Source: Rhodococcus sp. 14-1411-2a (lineage in GTDB: Bacteria > Actinomycetota > Actinomycetes > Mycobacteriales > Mycobacteriaceae). Taken from it: 64,000 nt of DNA. Below, piece after piece: positions 54,694-63,901 of this stretch; the first letter of the stretch is position 1; every line of letters starts with the position of its first letter. The notes below the pieces were generated by a model that saw only the letters and a list, made by a program, of their open reading frames with translations, ran no database searches and was not told where the DNA came from. The stretch lies in assembly GCF_002259485.1 (NCBI RefSeq), contig NZ_NPGA01000019.1, positions 186,001-250,000 on the forward strand, written 5' to 3'. The translations under genes and the position numbers were made by a program.

Positions 54694-54753
54694 CCTCGCA
54701 ATCGTGACGCCCGAACGAGGTCGGAGCTGCTCGGCCGCAGCAGAGTGATTCCC

Positions 54754-55668
54754 ATGACCACAACGAAAGCAGTCGAACTGCGCAGCGTCACCAAGACCTA
54801 CGGCTCGGTCCGGGCGGTCGACGGGCTGAGCCTGTCCATCGAACCGGGCGAGGTCGTCGCATTCCTCGGACCGAACGGAGCGGGAAAGACGACCACCATC
54901 GACATGATGCTCGGCCTGGCGACACCCACCACCGGGACGGTCTCGGTGTTCGGGGGAACGCCCGCCGACGCCATCGCCCAGGGGCGCATCTCGGCCGTCA
55001 TGCAGACCGGCGGTCTGCTTCGCGATCTGACCGTCCGCGAAACCGTCGAGCTGACCTCGGCACTGTTCGCCCACACCCGCTCGGTGAACGAGGTACTGAA
55101 CAGGGCCGGCATCGCCGATATCGGAGACCGTCGAGTGGCGAAATGCTCCGGCGGTCAGCAGCAAAGGCTTCGGTTCGCGCTCGCTCTGCTGCCCGATCCG
55201 GATCTGCTGGTGCTGGACGAGCCGACCACCGGCATGGACGTCGAGGGGCGTCGCGACTTCTGGAACGCCATTCGCCAGGACGCCAGCACCGGCCGCACGG
55301 TACTGTTCGCAACGCACTATCTGGACGAGGCCGACGCGTACGCAGACCGCATCGTGCTGGTGCGGCACGGCAAGATCGTCGCCGACGGTAGCGCCGCCGA
55401 GGTGAAGAACCTGGCGGCAGGACGCACCGTCACCGCCACGCTGCCCGGAGTCGACCAGTCGGTGTTGCTGGCTCTGCCGGGGGTGGACCGCGTCGACACA
55501 CGTGGCGATCGGGTGATCGTGCACGGACGCGACTCCGACGCCGTGGCCCGATACCTACTCAACGATGCACACGCGACCGATCTGGAAATCGTCTCGCGCA
55601 ACCTCGAAGACGCATTCCTCGCCCTGACCACCGATTCTGAAAACAACCTCGCCGGGAGCATCCGATGA
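54754..55668 (+). CDS. ABC-2 type exporter ATP-binding protein
   Basis: The 304-residue ATPase has Walker A GPNGAGKTTT near 39-48, signature CSGGQQQRLRFALALL near 131-146, Walker B LLVLDEPTTGMD near 152-163, and the H-loop ATHYLDEADAYAD. The domain order and C-terminal extension fit drug or lipid exporters of the DrrA/YxlF type. The stop overlaps the permease ATG (ATGA). A two-component system follows in the same direction, so the exporter is probably induced by an envelope or antibiotic signal. Confidence 0.92.
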   Translation: MTTTKAVELRSVTKTYGSVRAVDGLSLSIEPGEVVAFLGPNGAGKTTTIDMMLGLATPTTGTVSVFGGTPADAIAQGRISAVMQTGGLLRDLTVRETVELTSALFAHTRSVNEVLNRAGIADIGDRRVAKCSGGQQQRLRFALALLPDPDLLVLDEPTTGMDVEGRRDFWNAIRQDASTGRTVLFATHYLDEADAYADRIVLVRHGKIVADGSAAEVKNLAAGRTVTATLPGVDQSVLLALPGVDRVDTRGDRVIVHGRDSDAVARYLLNDAHATDLEIVSRNLEDAFLALTTDSENNLAGSIR

Positions 55669-56468
55669 CCACGACAGCACACTCCGCAGCCACCCGCACC
55701 TCTGCCAGAGCCGTTGCCTGGGGCGGGTTCTCGCCGACCTTCCTCGGACTCGAGATCCGCAGGCTCTTCCGGAACAAGCGAACTCTGATCTTCACGTTGG
55801 TGATGCCGCCGGTGTTCTTCGTCATCTTCGGCACGCAGTCGGATTACCGGACCGACTACCCGTTCGCGCACGGCAACGTCACCGGCTACATCGCCATCAG
55901 CATGGCCGTCTACGGCGCGATGCTCGCGACCACGAGCGGGGGAGCGATGGTCTCGGTCGAACGGGCGCAGGGGTGGAGCCGCCAGTTGCGGTTGACTCCG
56001 CTGAAGCCCGTCGCCTACATCGTCACCAAGGTTCTCGTGGCCATGACGATGGGTGCAGCCGCGATCGTCGTGGTGTTCGTCGTCGCGAAGTTCTTCGGAG
56101 CCGACATGCCGATCTGGGTGTGGCTCGCGTGCGGAGTGATCGCGTGGCTCGGCTCTGCAGTGTTCGCCGCGTTCGGGCTGTTCATGGGCTACCTGCTGCC
56201 CTCGGAGAACGTCATGCAGATCCTCGGACCGGTGCTGGCCTTCCTGGCGTTGGCCGGCGGACTGTTCGTCCCGCTCGGTGACAGCGGCTGGTTTCCGATG
56301 CTGGCCCAGTTCACCCCGCTCTACGGCCTGGCGACCGTGTCCCGGGCACCGTTCACCTCGGCCGACACCGGCACCCTGGTGATCGCCGTGGTGAACCTGG
56401 TGGTGTGGGCCGCGATCTTCGTCGCCGGAGCGTCCTTGCTGTTCCGGAAAGACACCAAGCGTGCGTGA
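55665..56468 (+). CDS. ABC-2 type exporter permease
   Basis: A 267-residue membrane protein with six hydrophobic segments. The N-terminal EIRRLFRNKRTLIFTLVMPPVFFVIF and the middle GWSRQLRLTPLKPVAYIVTK are typical of ABC-2 permeases, and LAGGLFVPLGDSGWFPMLAQFTPLYG is the conserved loop near the last helices. It forms the pore with the preceding ATPase. The substrate is unknown. Confidence 0.9.
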   Translation: MTTTAHSAATRTSARAVAWGGFSPTFLGLEIRRLFRNKRTLIFTLVMPPVFFVIFGTQSDYRTDYPFAHGNVTGYIAISMAVYGAMLATTSGGAMVSVERAQGWSRQLRLTPLKPVAYIVTKVLVAMTMGAAAIVVVFVVAKFFGADMPIWVWLACGVIAWLGSAVFAAFGLFMGYLLPSENVMQILGPVLAFLALAGGLFVPLGDSGWFPMLAQFTPLYGLATVSRAPFTSADTGTLVIAVVNLVVWAAIFVAGASLLFRKDTKRA

Positions 56469-57624
56469 GACCGAAACCGCTGATCATGTCGTCCACAGAG
56501 ATACCGTGGGCGACATGACCACGTTCACCGCCGACCTTCCCGAGGGACGGATCTGGCGGTTCGGCTGGATGTTCGGAGCCATCTGGCTGGTGTACCTGAT
56601 CTATCCGTTGAACGACATCCTCGCTCTGGAATACGTGCCGGCGAAGGTTGCCGGGGTCGTCACGATCGTTGCCTTCGGTGCCGTGTTCACGTCCACTTTC
56701 TGGCGTTTTCGTAACGGACACCGCCGAGGAAAGCCGCTGCCGGTCTCCCAGGCGTGGATCGCGCTCGGAGTCATGATCACGCTGACCGTGTTCATGAGTG
56801 TATGGATCGGAACCACCGCATTCGGCGCGACCGTCTACATCGCAGTACTGGCCATGATGACCCTGCCGGTCAGGCAAGCGTGGGTGTTGGTGGTGGTGAT
56901 GGTTGCGCTCGTCGAAGCGGTGCCACGCTTCATCTCGTCCTGGGAGCCCGACACCTTCTTCGCATTTCAGCTGCTGATCAGCGCGGCCGCGGCATGGGGG
57001 ATCACGCAGGTCTTCCAGCGCAATCACGAATTGGCCGTGGCCAGGCAACAATTGGCCGATCTGGCCATCGTGGCCGAACGCGAGCGCATGAGCCGGGACG
57101 TGCACGACATTCTGGGCCACTCGCTGACCGTCATCACCGTCAAGAGCGAATTGGCGGGCAGGCTCATCGAGATCGATCCGGCCCGCGCGGCCGTGGAGAT
57201 CGCGGAACTGGAAACCCTTGCTCGGCAAGCACTCGCCGACGTGCGCAGTACCGTCGGGGGCATGCGCCAGGTCGACGTCGGATCCGAGTTGGCCAGTGCA
57301 CGAACGGCTTTGACCGCGGCGGGGATCGAAGCAGATCTGCCCTGTGACGCCGACGTTGTGCCGCTGCGGCATCGAGAACTCTTCGGCTGGGTGCTCCGCG
57401 AAGCAGTGACCAACGTGGTTCGACACTCGCGTGCACGGCAGTGCCGGGTGACGCTGACGGCGTCGAGCATCTCCATCGTCGACGACGGGGTGGGACCGGC
57501 AGACCAGCAGTCCGGTGGCAACGGTCTGCGCGGTCTCGGTGAACGGGTGACGGCAGCGGGTGGTTCACTGACGATCGCCCGGGTGCCGACCGGTGGGTTC
57601 AGGGTGGAGGTACACGGTGAATAG
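56461..57624 (+). CDS. Sensor histidine kinase (DesK/NarL-partner type)
   Basis: A membrane kinase of up to 387 residues. Five or six helices span residues 30-180. A dimerisation segment with the phosphorylated His follows (RERMSRDVHDILGHSLTVIT), then a HATPase domain with EAVTNVVRHSRA and GNGLRGLGERV. It pairs with the response regulator twelve bases downstream. The GTG at 56461 overlaps the permease by eight bases; ATG 56515, 18 codons later, is an equally possible start and has TACCGT seven bases before it. Confidence 0.9.
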   Translation: MRETETADHVVHRDTVGDMTTFTADLPEGRIWRFGWMFGAIWLVYLIYPLNDILALEYVPAKVAGVVTIVAFGAVFTSTFWRFRNGHRRGKPLPVSQAWIALGVMITLTVFMSVWIGTTAFGATVYIAVLAMMTLPVRQAWVLVVVMVALVEAVPRFISSWEPDTFFAFQLLISAAAAWGITQVFQRNHELAVARQQLADLAIVAERERMSRDVHDILGHSLTVITVKSELAGRLIEIDPARAAVEIAELETLARQALADVRSTVGGMRQVDVGSELASARTALTAAGIEADLPCDADVVPLRHRELFGWVLREAVTNVVRHSRARQCRVTLTASSISIVDDGVGPADQQSGGNGLRGLGERVTAAGGSLTIARVPTGGFRVEVHGE

Positions 57625-57636
57625 GACGCAGGCGCG

Positions 57637-58245
57637 ATGACCATCACGTTGTTGTTGGCCGACGATCAGGCCCTGGTGCGCGGCGCACTTGCGGCCCTGC
57701 TGGGGCTCGAACACGATCTCGAGGTCGTCGCCGAAGTGGGACGTGGAGACGAGGTTGCCGCCGCCGTTCTCGAACATCGACCCGACGTCGTCCTGCTCGA
57801 CGTCGAGATGCCCGGCAAGAACGGTATCGAGGTCACCGCCGAACTGGCGCTCGTCGCCCCGCAGTCGAGGGTGCTGATCGTCACCACGTTCGGGCGACCG
57901 GGATACCTGCGACGCGCCATCGATGCGGGTGCGTCGGGTTTCGTGGTCAAGGACACTCCCGCCAAGCAGCTGGCCGACGCCGTTCGGCGCGTACACATGG
58001 GGCTTCGCGTCGTCGATCCGACGCTGGCGACCGAAACCCTCACCGATGGTGTCTCTCCGCTGACGGCCCGAGAGCAGGAGGTTCTCCGCGCGGCTGCCAG
58101 GGGCGGAACCGCTGGGGCCATCGCTGCTCAGGTCCACCTCTCCGAGGGCACGGTGCGCAATCATCTGTCGTCGGCGATCGGAAAAACTGGCACGAGCACC
58201 AGGGCCGAGGCGGTCCGGGTGGCCGAGGATCGAGGGTGGCTGTAG
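57637..58245 (+). CDS. LuxR/NarL-family response regulator
   Basis: The 202-residue regulator has a receiver domain (LLLADDQALVRGALAALL with the acidic pocket, phosphorylated Asp in DVVLLDVEMPGKNG near 54, Lys in VVKDTPAKQLADAV near 104) and a C-terminal helix-turn-helix (LTAREQEVLRAAARGGTAGAIAAQVHLSEGTVRNHLS, read in parts). It probably controls the exporter operon upstream, perhaps at TGACAGTTGTCA, which is inference. Confidence 0.92.
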   Translation: MTITLLLADDQALVRGALAALLGLEHDLEVVAEVGRGDEVAAAVLEHRPDVVLLDVEMPGKNGIEVTAELALVAPQSRVLIVTTFGRPGYLRRAIDAGASGFVVKDTPAKQLADAVRRVHMGLRVVDPTLATETLTDGVSPLTAREQEVLRAAARGGTAGAIAAQVHLSEGTVRNHLSSAIGKTGTSTRAEAVRVAEDRGWL

Positions 58246-58300
58246 GTCGTTCGAGGCGCGCCGTGACGGTTCCGATGCCAGGGCCTGGCAAACTCGAGGA

Positions 58301-59017
58301 GTGAATTCAACTCTCGACCGAGATTCGTACGGCGATCCGTACGACGACCGGTATGCCCCGGACCCCGGTCCCGAGCGCCTCGGCTTCTTCGGAACGCTCG
58401 GACGCTGGACCGGTCGGCTGGTCGCGGGAGTGGTACTGATGTCGTTGGTGCTGGTCGCGGGAACAGCGGTGCGGGTATGGCAGGTGGCGCGCATCGACGA
58501 CTACTCCAAGGCCGACGCCATCGTCGTACTCGGCGCTGCTCAGTACAGCGGCACACCCTCGACGGTGTTCGAGGCACGACTGTCCCAGGCCGCGTCGCTG
58601 TACGAGCAGGGAATCGCCCCCGAGATCGTCACCGTCGGTGGCAAGCAGGAGGGCGACCTGTTCACCGAGGCCGCGTCGGGCCGCAACTATCTGATCGATC
58701 AGGGAGTTCCTGCCGACGCCATCATCGCCGTCGAGACCGGCTCGGACACCCTCGAGAGCATCGAGGCGGTGAGCAACACACTGCGTGAGCAGGGCAGGTC
58801 GTCGGTGGTGTTGGTCAGCGATCCGTGGCATTCACTGCGCACCCGAACCATGGCGCGCGACGCCGGCCTCGATGCCTGGACTTCGCCCACGCGCACCGGG
58901 CCCGCGGTCTACACCAGAGAATCCCAGGCGCACGGAATCGCCAGGGAGACAGGCGCTCTGCTGTGGTATCAGCTGACCCACTTCACCGCGGACTTCTCCT
59001 ACACGGCGGGCCAGTAG
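58301..59017 (+). CDS. YdcF family protein (DUF218)
   Basis: A 238-residue protein with one N-terminal membrane helix (LVAGVVLMSLVLVAGTAVRVW) and a DUF218 domain: DAIVVLGAAQYSG, ARLSQAASLYEQGIAPEIVTVGG, SDTLESIEAVSN and LVSDPWHSLRTR. SanA/ElyC/YdcF relatives act in envelope integrity and may bind nucleotide-linked precursors; the activity is unknown. Before the GTG there is CAAACT six bases upstream and a GAGGA too close to act as a normal ribosome site. dgt starts at the next base after its stop. Confidence 0.82.
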   Translation: MNSTLDRDSYGDPYDDRYAPDPGPERLGFFGTLGRWTGRLVAGVVLMSLVLVAGTAVRVWQVARIDDYSKADAIVVLGAAQYSGTPSTVFEARLSQAASLYEQGIAPEIVTVGGKQEGDLFTEAASGRNYLIDQGVPADAIIAVETGSDTLESIEAVSNTLREQGRSSVVLVSDPWHSLRTRTMARDAGLDAWTSPTRTGPAVYTRESQAHGIARETGALLWYQLTHFTADFSYTAGQ

Positions 59018-60292
59018 ATGAGCGGCACGTACTCGGCGCACGACGTCGAACGATTCGTCACCGAACCCCCGAAGACCGCAGGACTGCGGGCCGGGGCAGA
59101 CAACGCCTCGCATCGAAGCGCATTCGCACGCGATCGAGCGCGCGTGTTGCATTGCGCCGCGTTGCGCAGGCTCGCCGACAAGACTCAGGTCACCGGTCCT
59201 CGAGACGGAGACACCCCGCGCACACGATTGACGCACTCGCTCGAAGTTGCGCAGATCGGCCGCAGCATCGCCGAGGGGCTCGGCAGCGATCCGGATCTGG
59301 TGGACCTCGCCGGGCTGGCGCACGACATCGGCCACCCGCCGTACGGACACAACGGCGAACGCGCCCTCGACGAAGTGGCTCAGGATTGCGGTGGGTTCGA
59401 AGGCAACGCGCAGAACCTGCGCATCCTGACCGGGCTCGAGCCGAAAATCCTCGACTCCGACGGCCGCAGCGCAGGACTCAACCTGACCCGGGCGTCGCTC
59501 GATGCCGCAACCAAGTACCCATGGATCAGGCCAGCCCCCGGAGCGAAGTTCGGTGCCTACGACGACGACTCCGCCATCTTGGGCTGGGTACGTGACGGCG
59601 CTCCGGACAAGCACAAGTGCCTCGAAGCGCAGAGTATGGACTGGTCCGACGACGTCGCGTATTCGGTCCACGATGTCGAGGACGGTGTGATCGACGCCCG
59701 AATCGACCTAAGGGCGCTTTCCGATCCGATCGAGCGACGCGCCCTCGCCGAGCTCGGCGTCTCGGAATTTCGCGGACTCGATGTGGAGGAACTGATCGAG
59801 GCCGCAGATCGACTGTCCAGGATGCCCGTCGTGGTCGCGGTCGGACGCTACGACGGCACTCTCGCCGCATCCGTTGCGCTCAAGCACATGACCAGTGAAC
59901 TGGTAGGCCGCTTCGCCACCGCCGCGATCGAGGGCACCCACGAGAAGTACGGCACTGCGCCGCTGAGCCGATACGACGCCGACCTGGTGGTGCCGTCGAT
60001 CGTCGGCTCGGAAGTTGCACTGCTCAAGACGATGGCGTTGCGGTACGTGATGTCCGATGCCGGACACAAGATCCGCCAGGAGCGCCAACGCGACCGTATC
60101 CACCGCGTCGCCGAGTGGTTGATGCGCTCTGCTCCTGGCGAACTGGACCCCATTCTGGTGCCCGCGTGGCAGCGGGCCGACAGCGATGCGGAACGCACTC
60201 GTGTGGTCGTCGACCAGATCGCCTCGTACACCGAAAGTCGCCTCGAATTGATCGACAAGCGGTCACTCGGGGCTCAGGCCAGCTGGGGCTGA
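59018..60292 (+). CDS. dgt: Deoxyguanosinetriphosphate triphosphohydrolase-like protein
   Basis: The 424-residue HD-domain protein removes triphosphate from dNTPs. [32 protein letters not shown] and [18 protein letters not shown] near residues 65-125 contain the metal His and Asp residues. [16 protein letters not shown] holds a further conserved Asp. It lies directly before dnaG, as in mycobacteria, hinting at coordination of nucleotide pool and priming. Confidence 0.93.
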   Translation: MSGTYSAHDVERFVTEPPKTAGLRAGADNASHRSAFARDRARVLHCAALRRLADKTQVTGPRDGDTPRTRLTHSLEVAQIGRSIAEGLGSDPDLVDLAGLAHDIGHPPYGHNGERALDEVAQDCGGFEGNAQNLRILTGLEPKILDSDGRSAGLNLTRASLDAATKYPWIRPAPGAKFGAYDDDSAILGWVRDGAPDKHKCLEAQSMDWSDDVAYSVHDVEDGVIDARIDLRALSDPIERRALAELGVSEFRGLDVEELIEAADRLSRMPVVVAVGRYDGTLAASVALKHMTSELVGRFATAAIEGTHEKYGTAPLSRYDADLVVPSIVGSEVALLKTMALRYVMSDAGHKIRQERQRDRIHRVAEWLMRSAPGELDPILVPAWQRADSDAERTRVVVDQIASYTESRLELIDKRSLGAQASWG

Positions 60293-60332
60293 TCGCTCCG
60301 CCGACCGAATGTGGGTAGGTCCGGATCGGGAC

Positions 60333-60338
60333 TAGACT
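60333..60338 (+). promoter_or_regulatory. Predicted -10 element of dnaG (TAGACT)
   Basis: TAGACT ends seven bases before GTG 60346, with no Shine-Dalgarno sequence between them. This is one of the clearest leaderless starts in the window. Confidence 0.55.
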
Positions 60339-60345
60339 GCCCTTC

Positions 60346-62262
60346 GTGGCCGGCCGAATTCCTGAACGCGACATCGCCGCCATTCGCGAACGCACACGGA
60401 TCGAGGACATAGTCGGCGACTACGTCTCGCTCAAGCGCGCGGGCGGCGACTCCATGAAGGGGCTGTGCCCCTTCCACGACGAGAAATCCCCGTCGTTCCA
60501 CGTTCGCCCCAATCACGGTCACTATCACTGCTTCGGCTGCGGCGAGGGCGGTGACGCCTACTCCTTCCTGCAGAAGATAGAGCACATCTCGTTCGTCGAG
60601 GCCGTCGAGCAACTGGCCGACCGGCTGAACTATTCGATCTCCTACGAGGGCGGAGGCCCGTCGGTTCAGCGCGACCGCGGCACCCGTGCGCGACTGATCG
60701 CCGCCAACGCAGCAGCGCAGGAGTTCTACGCAGGCAGGCTCAGCGGTCCCGACGCCCAGGCCGCGCGGGACTACCTGACCGAACGCAATTTCGACGGCCA
60801 TGCGGCGTTGGCCTACGGCTGTGGGTATGCACCCGACGGCTGGGACACCCTCACCAAACACCTGCTGGGCAAGGGGTTCGAGGCCAAGGAGATCGTCGAC
60901 GCAGGGCTGGCGACACCCGGCAAGCGCGGAACGCCCATCGACCGCTTCCGGCGCCGGCTGGTGTGGCCCATTCGCAGCCAGAGCGGCGACGTCATCGGCT
61001 TCGGTGCGCGCAAGTTGTTCGACGACGACACGATGCCGGGTAAGTACATCAACACCCCGGAAACCATGCTGTACAAGAAGTCTCAGGTGTTGTTCGGCCT
61101 CGATCTGGCGCGCAAGGAAATCGCGAAGTCCCATCAGGCCGTCATCGTCGAGGGCTACACCGACGTGATGGCGATGCATCTGGCAGGCGTCAAGACTGCG
61201 GTGGCGTCCTGCGGAACCGCGTTCGGCGAGGACCACCTGGCGATGCTGCGCCGACTGATGATGGACGACAGCTACTTTCGCGGGGAAGTGATCTACACCT
61301 TCGACGGCGACGAAGCCGGCCAGGCCGCCGCGATGAAGGCGTTCGAGGGTGATCAGAAGATCGCCGGTCAGACGTTCGTCGCCGTCGCCCCGGACGGAAT
61401 GGACCCGTGCGACCTACGGCTGAAGTCCGGCGACAACGCCGTTCGCGATCTGGTCGCCAGGCGTACCCCGATGTTCGCCTTCGTGGTCAAATCACTTCTG
61501 CGAGAACATGATCTGGACACGCCCGAGGGACGCGTCGAGGCGTTGAAGCGAACCGTCCCGGTGGTCGCCCGCATCAAGGACGCGTCGTTGCGGGACGAGT
61601 ACGCCCGGCAGTTGGCCGGGTGGACCGGCTGGGACGACACCGCGATGGTGCTCGCCCGAGTCCGCGACGAGGCGAAGAAGGGTGCCAGGGGCGACACGAG
61701 CGGCAAACGTGTCCCGTTCGAGAAGCGTCAGGCCGCTCCGGCACCGGCCCCCACGGGTCCTCCGCGTCCCAACCCCACCGATCCGACTCTGTGGCCGCAG
61801 CGAGAAGCACTCAAGGCGGTGCTGCAGATGCCTGCCGTGGCGGGCACGGTCTTCGATTCGCTCCCGCCGGAGAGCTTCCACCATCCGGCGTATTCGGCCG
61901 TCCGCGACGCGGTGGCCGCTGCCGGCGGCACCGCTGCAGGCCTGGGCGGAGGGGAGTGGGTCGACGCAGTGGCCAAACAGGCCAAGGACGCCGTTGTCGT
62001 GTCGTTGGTCACCGAGTTGGCCGTCGACCCGATGCGCGTGGCCGACGACGCCCTCACCCGCTACATCTCGGGCGTACTCGCACGGCTGCAGGAGGTGTGG
62101 GTCGGCCAACAGGTGGCCGAACTGAAATCGAAACTGCAGCGCATGTCACCGGTGGAGAAGCCCGACGACTACAACGCGCTGTTCGGCGACCTCATCGCCC
62201 TCGAGCAGTACCGCCGCAGTCTGCTCGAGCTCGCCGTCGGAAGTGTGGCCGAGGTCGGTTAG
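60346..62262 (+). CDS. dnaG: DNA primase
   Basis: DnaG lays RNA primers for replication. The 638 residues carry a CHC2 zinc finger (CPFHDEKSPSFHV then HYHCFGCGEGGD near 40-70), the catalytic core EIVDAGLATPGKRG onward, and a Toprim domain with VIVEGYTDVMAMHLAG and TFDGDEAGQAA. A Pro-rich linker near 460-480 leads to the DnaB-binding C-terminal domain. GTG 60346 begins AGRIPERDIAAIRERT, the standard start. The last bases overlap the convergent small protein gene. Confidence 0.97.
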   Translation: MAGRIPERDIAAIRERTRIEDIVGDYVSLKRAGGDSMKGLCPFHDEKSPSFHVRPNHGHYHCFGCGEGGDAYSFLQKIEHISFVEAVEQLADRLNYSISYEGGGPSVQRDRGTRARLIAANAAAQEFYAGRLSGPDAQAARDYLTERNFDGHAALAYGCGYAPDGWDTLTKHLLGKGFEAKEIVDAGLATPGKRGTPIDRFRRRLVWPIRSQSGDVIGFGARKLFDDDTMPGKYINTPETMLYKKSQVLFGLDLARKEIAKSHQAVIVEGYTDVMAMHLAGVKTAVASCGTAFGEDHLAMLRRLMMDDSYFRGEVIYTFDGDEAGQAAAMKAFEGDQKIAGQTFVAVAPDGMDPCDLRLKSGDNAVRDLVARRTPMFAFVVKSLLREHDLDTPEGRVEALKRTVPVVARIKDASLRDEYARQLAGWTGWDDTAMVLARVRDEAKKGARGDTSGKRVPFEKRQAAPAPAPTGPPRPNPTDPTLWPQREALKAVLQMPAVAGTVFDSLPPESFHHPAYSAVRDAVAAAGGTAAGLGGGEWVDAVAKQAKDAVVVSLVTELAVDPMRVADDALTRYISGVLARLQEVWVGQQVAELKSKLQRMSPVEKPDDYNALFGDLIALEQYRRSLLELAVGSVAEVG

Positions 62263-62504
62263 CGCCGCAGCTGATCGCGGGGAACGAAGACCTGGGTCTC
62301 GTCGTCGATCGGCTGCATCGGCTCGAGCCGCGGTTGCGTGTTCAGGGAATCGGACAGCTTCTGACGGCCGACCTCGATCGCCTTCTTGGTGGCGGGGCTC
62401 GACGCAACGGCGTTCGCAGTCTTGCGAATCTGCTCGTACCGGCCCCGTCCTGCCTTGGCGCCGAGCACATAAGCAGCTCCAGCCGCCAGTACCAAACGAA
62501 TCAT
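62259..62504 (-). CDS. Small membrane-anchored protein, 81 residues
   Basis: The N terminus IRLVLAAGAAYVLGAKAGRGRY resembles the short glycine-containing membrane segment (YtxH-like) of many small actinobacterial proteins. A basic helix with RKTANAVASSPATKKAIEVGRQKL follows, and then a polar tail. Function is unknown. GAAGGA lies seven bases before the ATG. It overlaps the dnaG stop by four bases, tail to tail, with no terminator. Confidence 0.7.
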   Translation of the reverse strand: MIRLVLAAGAAYVLGAKAGRGRYEQIRKTANAVASSPATKKAIEVGRQKLSDSLNTQPRLEPMQPIDDETQVFVPRDQLRR

Positions 62505-62642
62505 CAGTAGGTCCTTCCATAGAGCGTGCGGCTGTTCTTCCATCTTGCCCGACGAACCTCGAGCAGGGCGATTTGGTACTCGGCAGGGGGTGTGCGCTAT
62601 TGTTTCCAACGGCTCGCACGAGAGTGTGACGCCGCGAGGTAA

Positions 62643-62715
62643 TCCCCCATAGCTCAATTGGCAGAGCATTCGACTGTTAATCGAAGGGTTCCTGGTTCGA
62701 GTCCAGGTGGGGGAG
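62643..62715 (+). tRNA. tRNA-Asn (GTT)
   Basis: The 73-base gene folds as a cloverleaf. The acceptor stem TCCCCCA pairs with TGGGGGA, the anticodon loop CTGTTAA carries GTT at 62676-62678 within the stem TTCGA/TCGAA, and the T loop GTTCGAGTC is present. No CCA is encoded. A terminator follows at once. Confidence 0.97.
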
Positions 62716-62720
62716 CGCAG

Positions 62721-62752
62721 TCCCCGTTCGGTTCGCCTGGGCGGGGATTTTT
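62721..62752 (+). terminator. Intrinsic terminator of tRNA-Asn
   Basis: TCCCCG (62721-62726) pairs with CGGGGA (62742-62747) and is followed directly by five T, the form of a Rho-independent terminator. Confidence 0.8.
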
Positions 62753-62883
62753 GCTGTCCGGAGTGAGCCGCACGAGCCGTCCGGCACTGCCCGTGAACGT
62801 ACCGAAACAAGTGGTACCGAGAGTTCTAGTCAGTTAACAGATCGTGACGGATATTTCTGTATATCGATTGAATGAATCCCTTC

Positions 62884-62906
62884 GACCGATGCCAGTTTTG
62901 TCGGTC
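62884..62906. promoter_or_regulatory. Inverted repeat GACCGA/TCGGTC, candidate butyrolactone-receptor operator
   Basis: Six-base perfect arms separated by eleven bases form a 23-base dyad 81 bases before gblA. Butyrolactone receptors bind dyads of about this size containing CCGA/TCGG elements. More TCGGT copies lie at 62962-62976 just before the gene. The rest of the 62753-62986 spacer is AT-rich and has TATAAA near 62953, which may be part of the promoter. Confidence 0.4.
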
Positions 62907-62986
62907 TCTCGCGACATACTGAACGAGCGATCCCGGTGGCTCAACAGTGCTATAAAAAGCCGGGTCGGTCGGTTTTAAGGGGCTTC

Positions 62987-63901
62987 ATGAGTTTGAGTTA
63001 CGCAGCAACAGTTCCACGGCACCTCGTGCATCGGAGGTCGCCGGGCGACGTTCTGTTGACCGATTACGAGACCGTCGAGGGCACCCATCGGGCGGCCGTT
63101 CAGTTCCCCACGTCGCATCGCATGTTCGCGCCGGTGCGCCGAACCCACGACTCGTTGATGGTGGCCGAGGCTCTGCGCCAAGCGATCAGCCTCTTCTGCC
63201 ACGTCAACCACGGGGTGCCACTCGATCACGTGGTGTTCATCGAGCACTCCCGCTTCGAGATCCTGGACCCGCTCTCGGTCGACGACATCGACGATTCGCT
63301 TGTCGCAGAGTCGATCACGACCGACGTGACGTTCGAGAACGAGTCGCTCGACAACATGAAGCTGTCCGCCCGACTCCTGAACGGCACCCACCTCGTCGCG
63401 TCGGGGACGGCGTCGGTGCGGACCATCGGACCCGAGGTGTATTCGCAGTTCCGCAAGTCGACCGTTGCCGACCCCCACTTCCGTTTCCTGCCTGCCGGAA
63501 CCGAGGTGGTCTCGGCGTCCTCCGTCGGACGTCTCGATCCCTCCGACGTAGTGCTGGCACGGCACACATCCGACGGCACCATCGTCGTCGCGCCGGATCC
63601 GCGAAACCTGGCGATGTTCGACCATTGGGTCGAGTATCTGCCGGGAGTGACGATGCTCGAAGCGGCCCGTCAGGCTCTGCGTCTGGCGACCGAAACACCG
63701 ACGTTGGATTTCACCTCCTGCGAGGTGAGATTCATGGGATTCGCCGAATGGACCAACCCGTGCACGGTGATCGTCGACACGGACTCCACCGACGGCGTCT
63801 TTCGCATTCAGTTCGAGCACGACGGCGAGGTGCTGTCTGCGATGTCCGTCACGGTGACGTCCGAACCGTGGTTGGCCCCTACCGATCGCTCCAGTCGATA
63901 A
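62987..63901 (+). CDS. gblA: AfsA-family gamma-butyrolactone biosynthesis protein
   Basis: The 304-residue protein holds two AfsA hot-dog repeats. The first begins LVHRRSPGDVLLTDYE and contains VAEALRQAISLFCHVNHGVPLDH. The second begins VGRLDPSDVVLARHTSDG and contains YLPGVTMLEAARQALRLATE. AfsA proteins condense a beta-ketoacyl chain with dihydroxyacetone phosphate, the first step to butyrolactone signals. The name follows gblA of Rhodococcus jostii. ATG 62987 follows AAGGGG. Its end overlaps by 23 bases a convergent gene that looks like a TetR-type receptor, its expected partner. Confidence 0.87.
   Translation: MSLSYAATVPRHLVHRRSPGDVLLTDYETVEGTHRAAVQFPTSHRMFAPVRRTHDSLMVAEALRQAISLFCHVNHGVPLDHVVFIEHSRFEILDPLSVDDIDDSLVAESITTDVTFENESLDNMKLSARLLNGTHLVASGTASVRTIGPEVYSQFRKSTVADPHFRFLPAGTEVVSASSVGRLDPSDVVLARHTSDGTIVVAPDPRNLAMFDHWVEYLPGVTMLEAARQALRLATETPTLDFTSCEVRFMGFAEWTNPCTVIVDTDSTDGVFRIQFEHDGEVLSAMSVTVTSEPWLAPTDRSSR

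Noticed and set aside
52622..54748. 708-codon open frame on the plus strand
   Set aside because: It is antisense to the TPM-domain gene, has no recognisable motif and begins inside the glyS terminator region.
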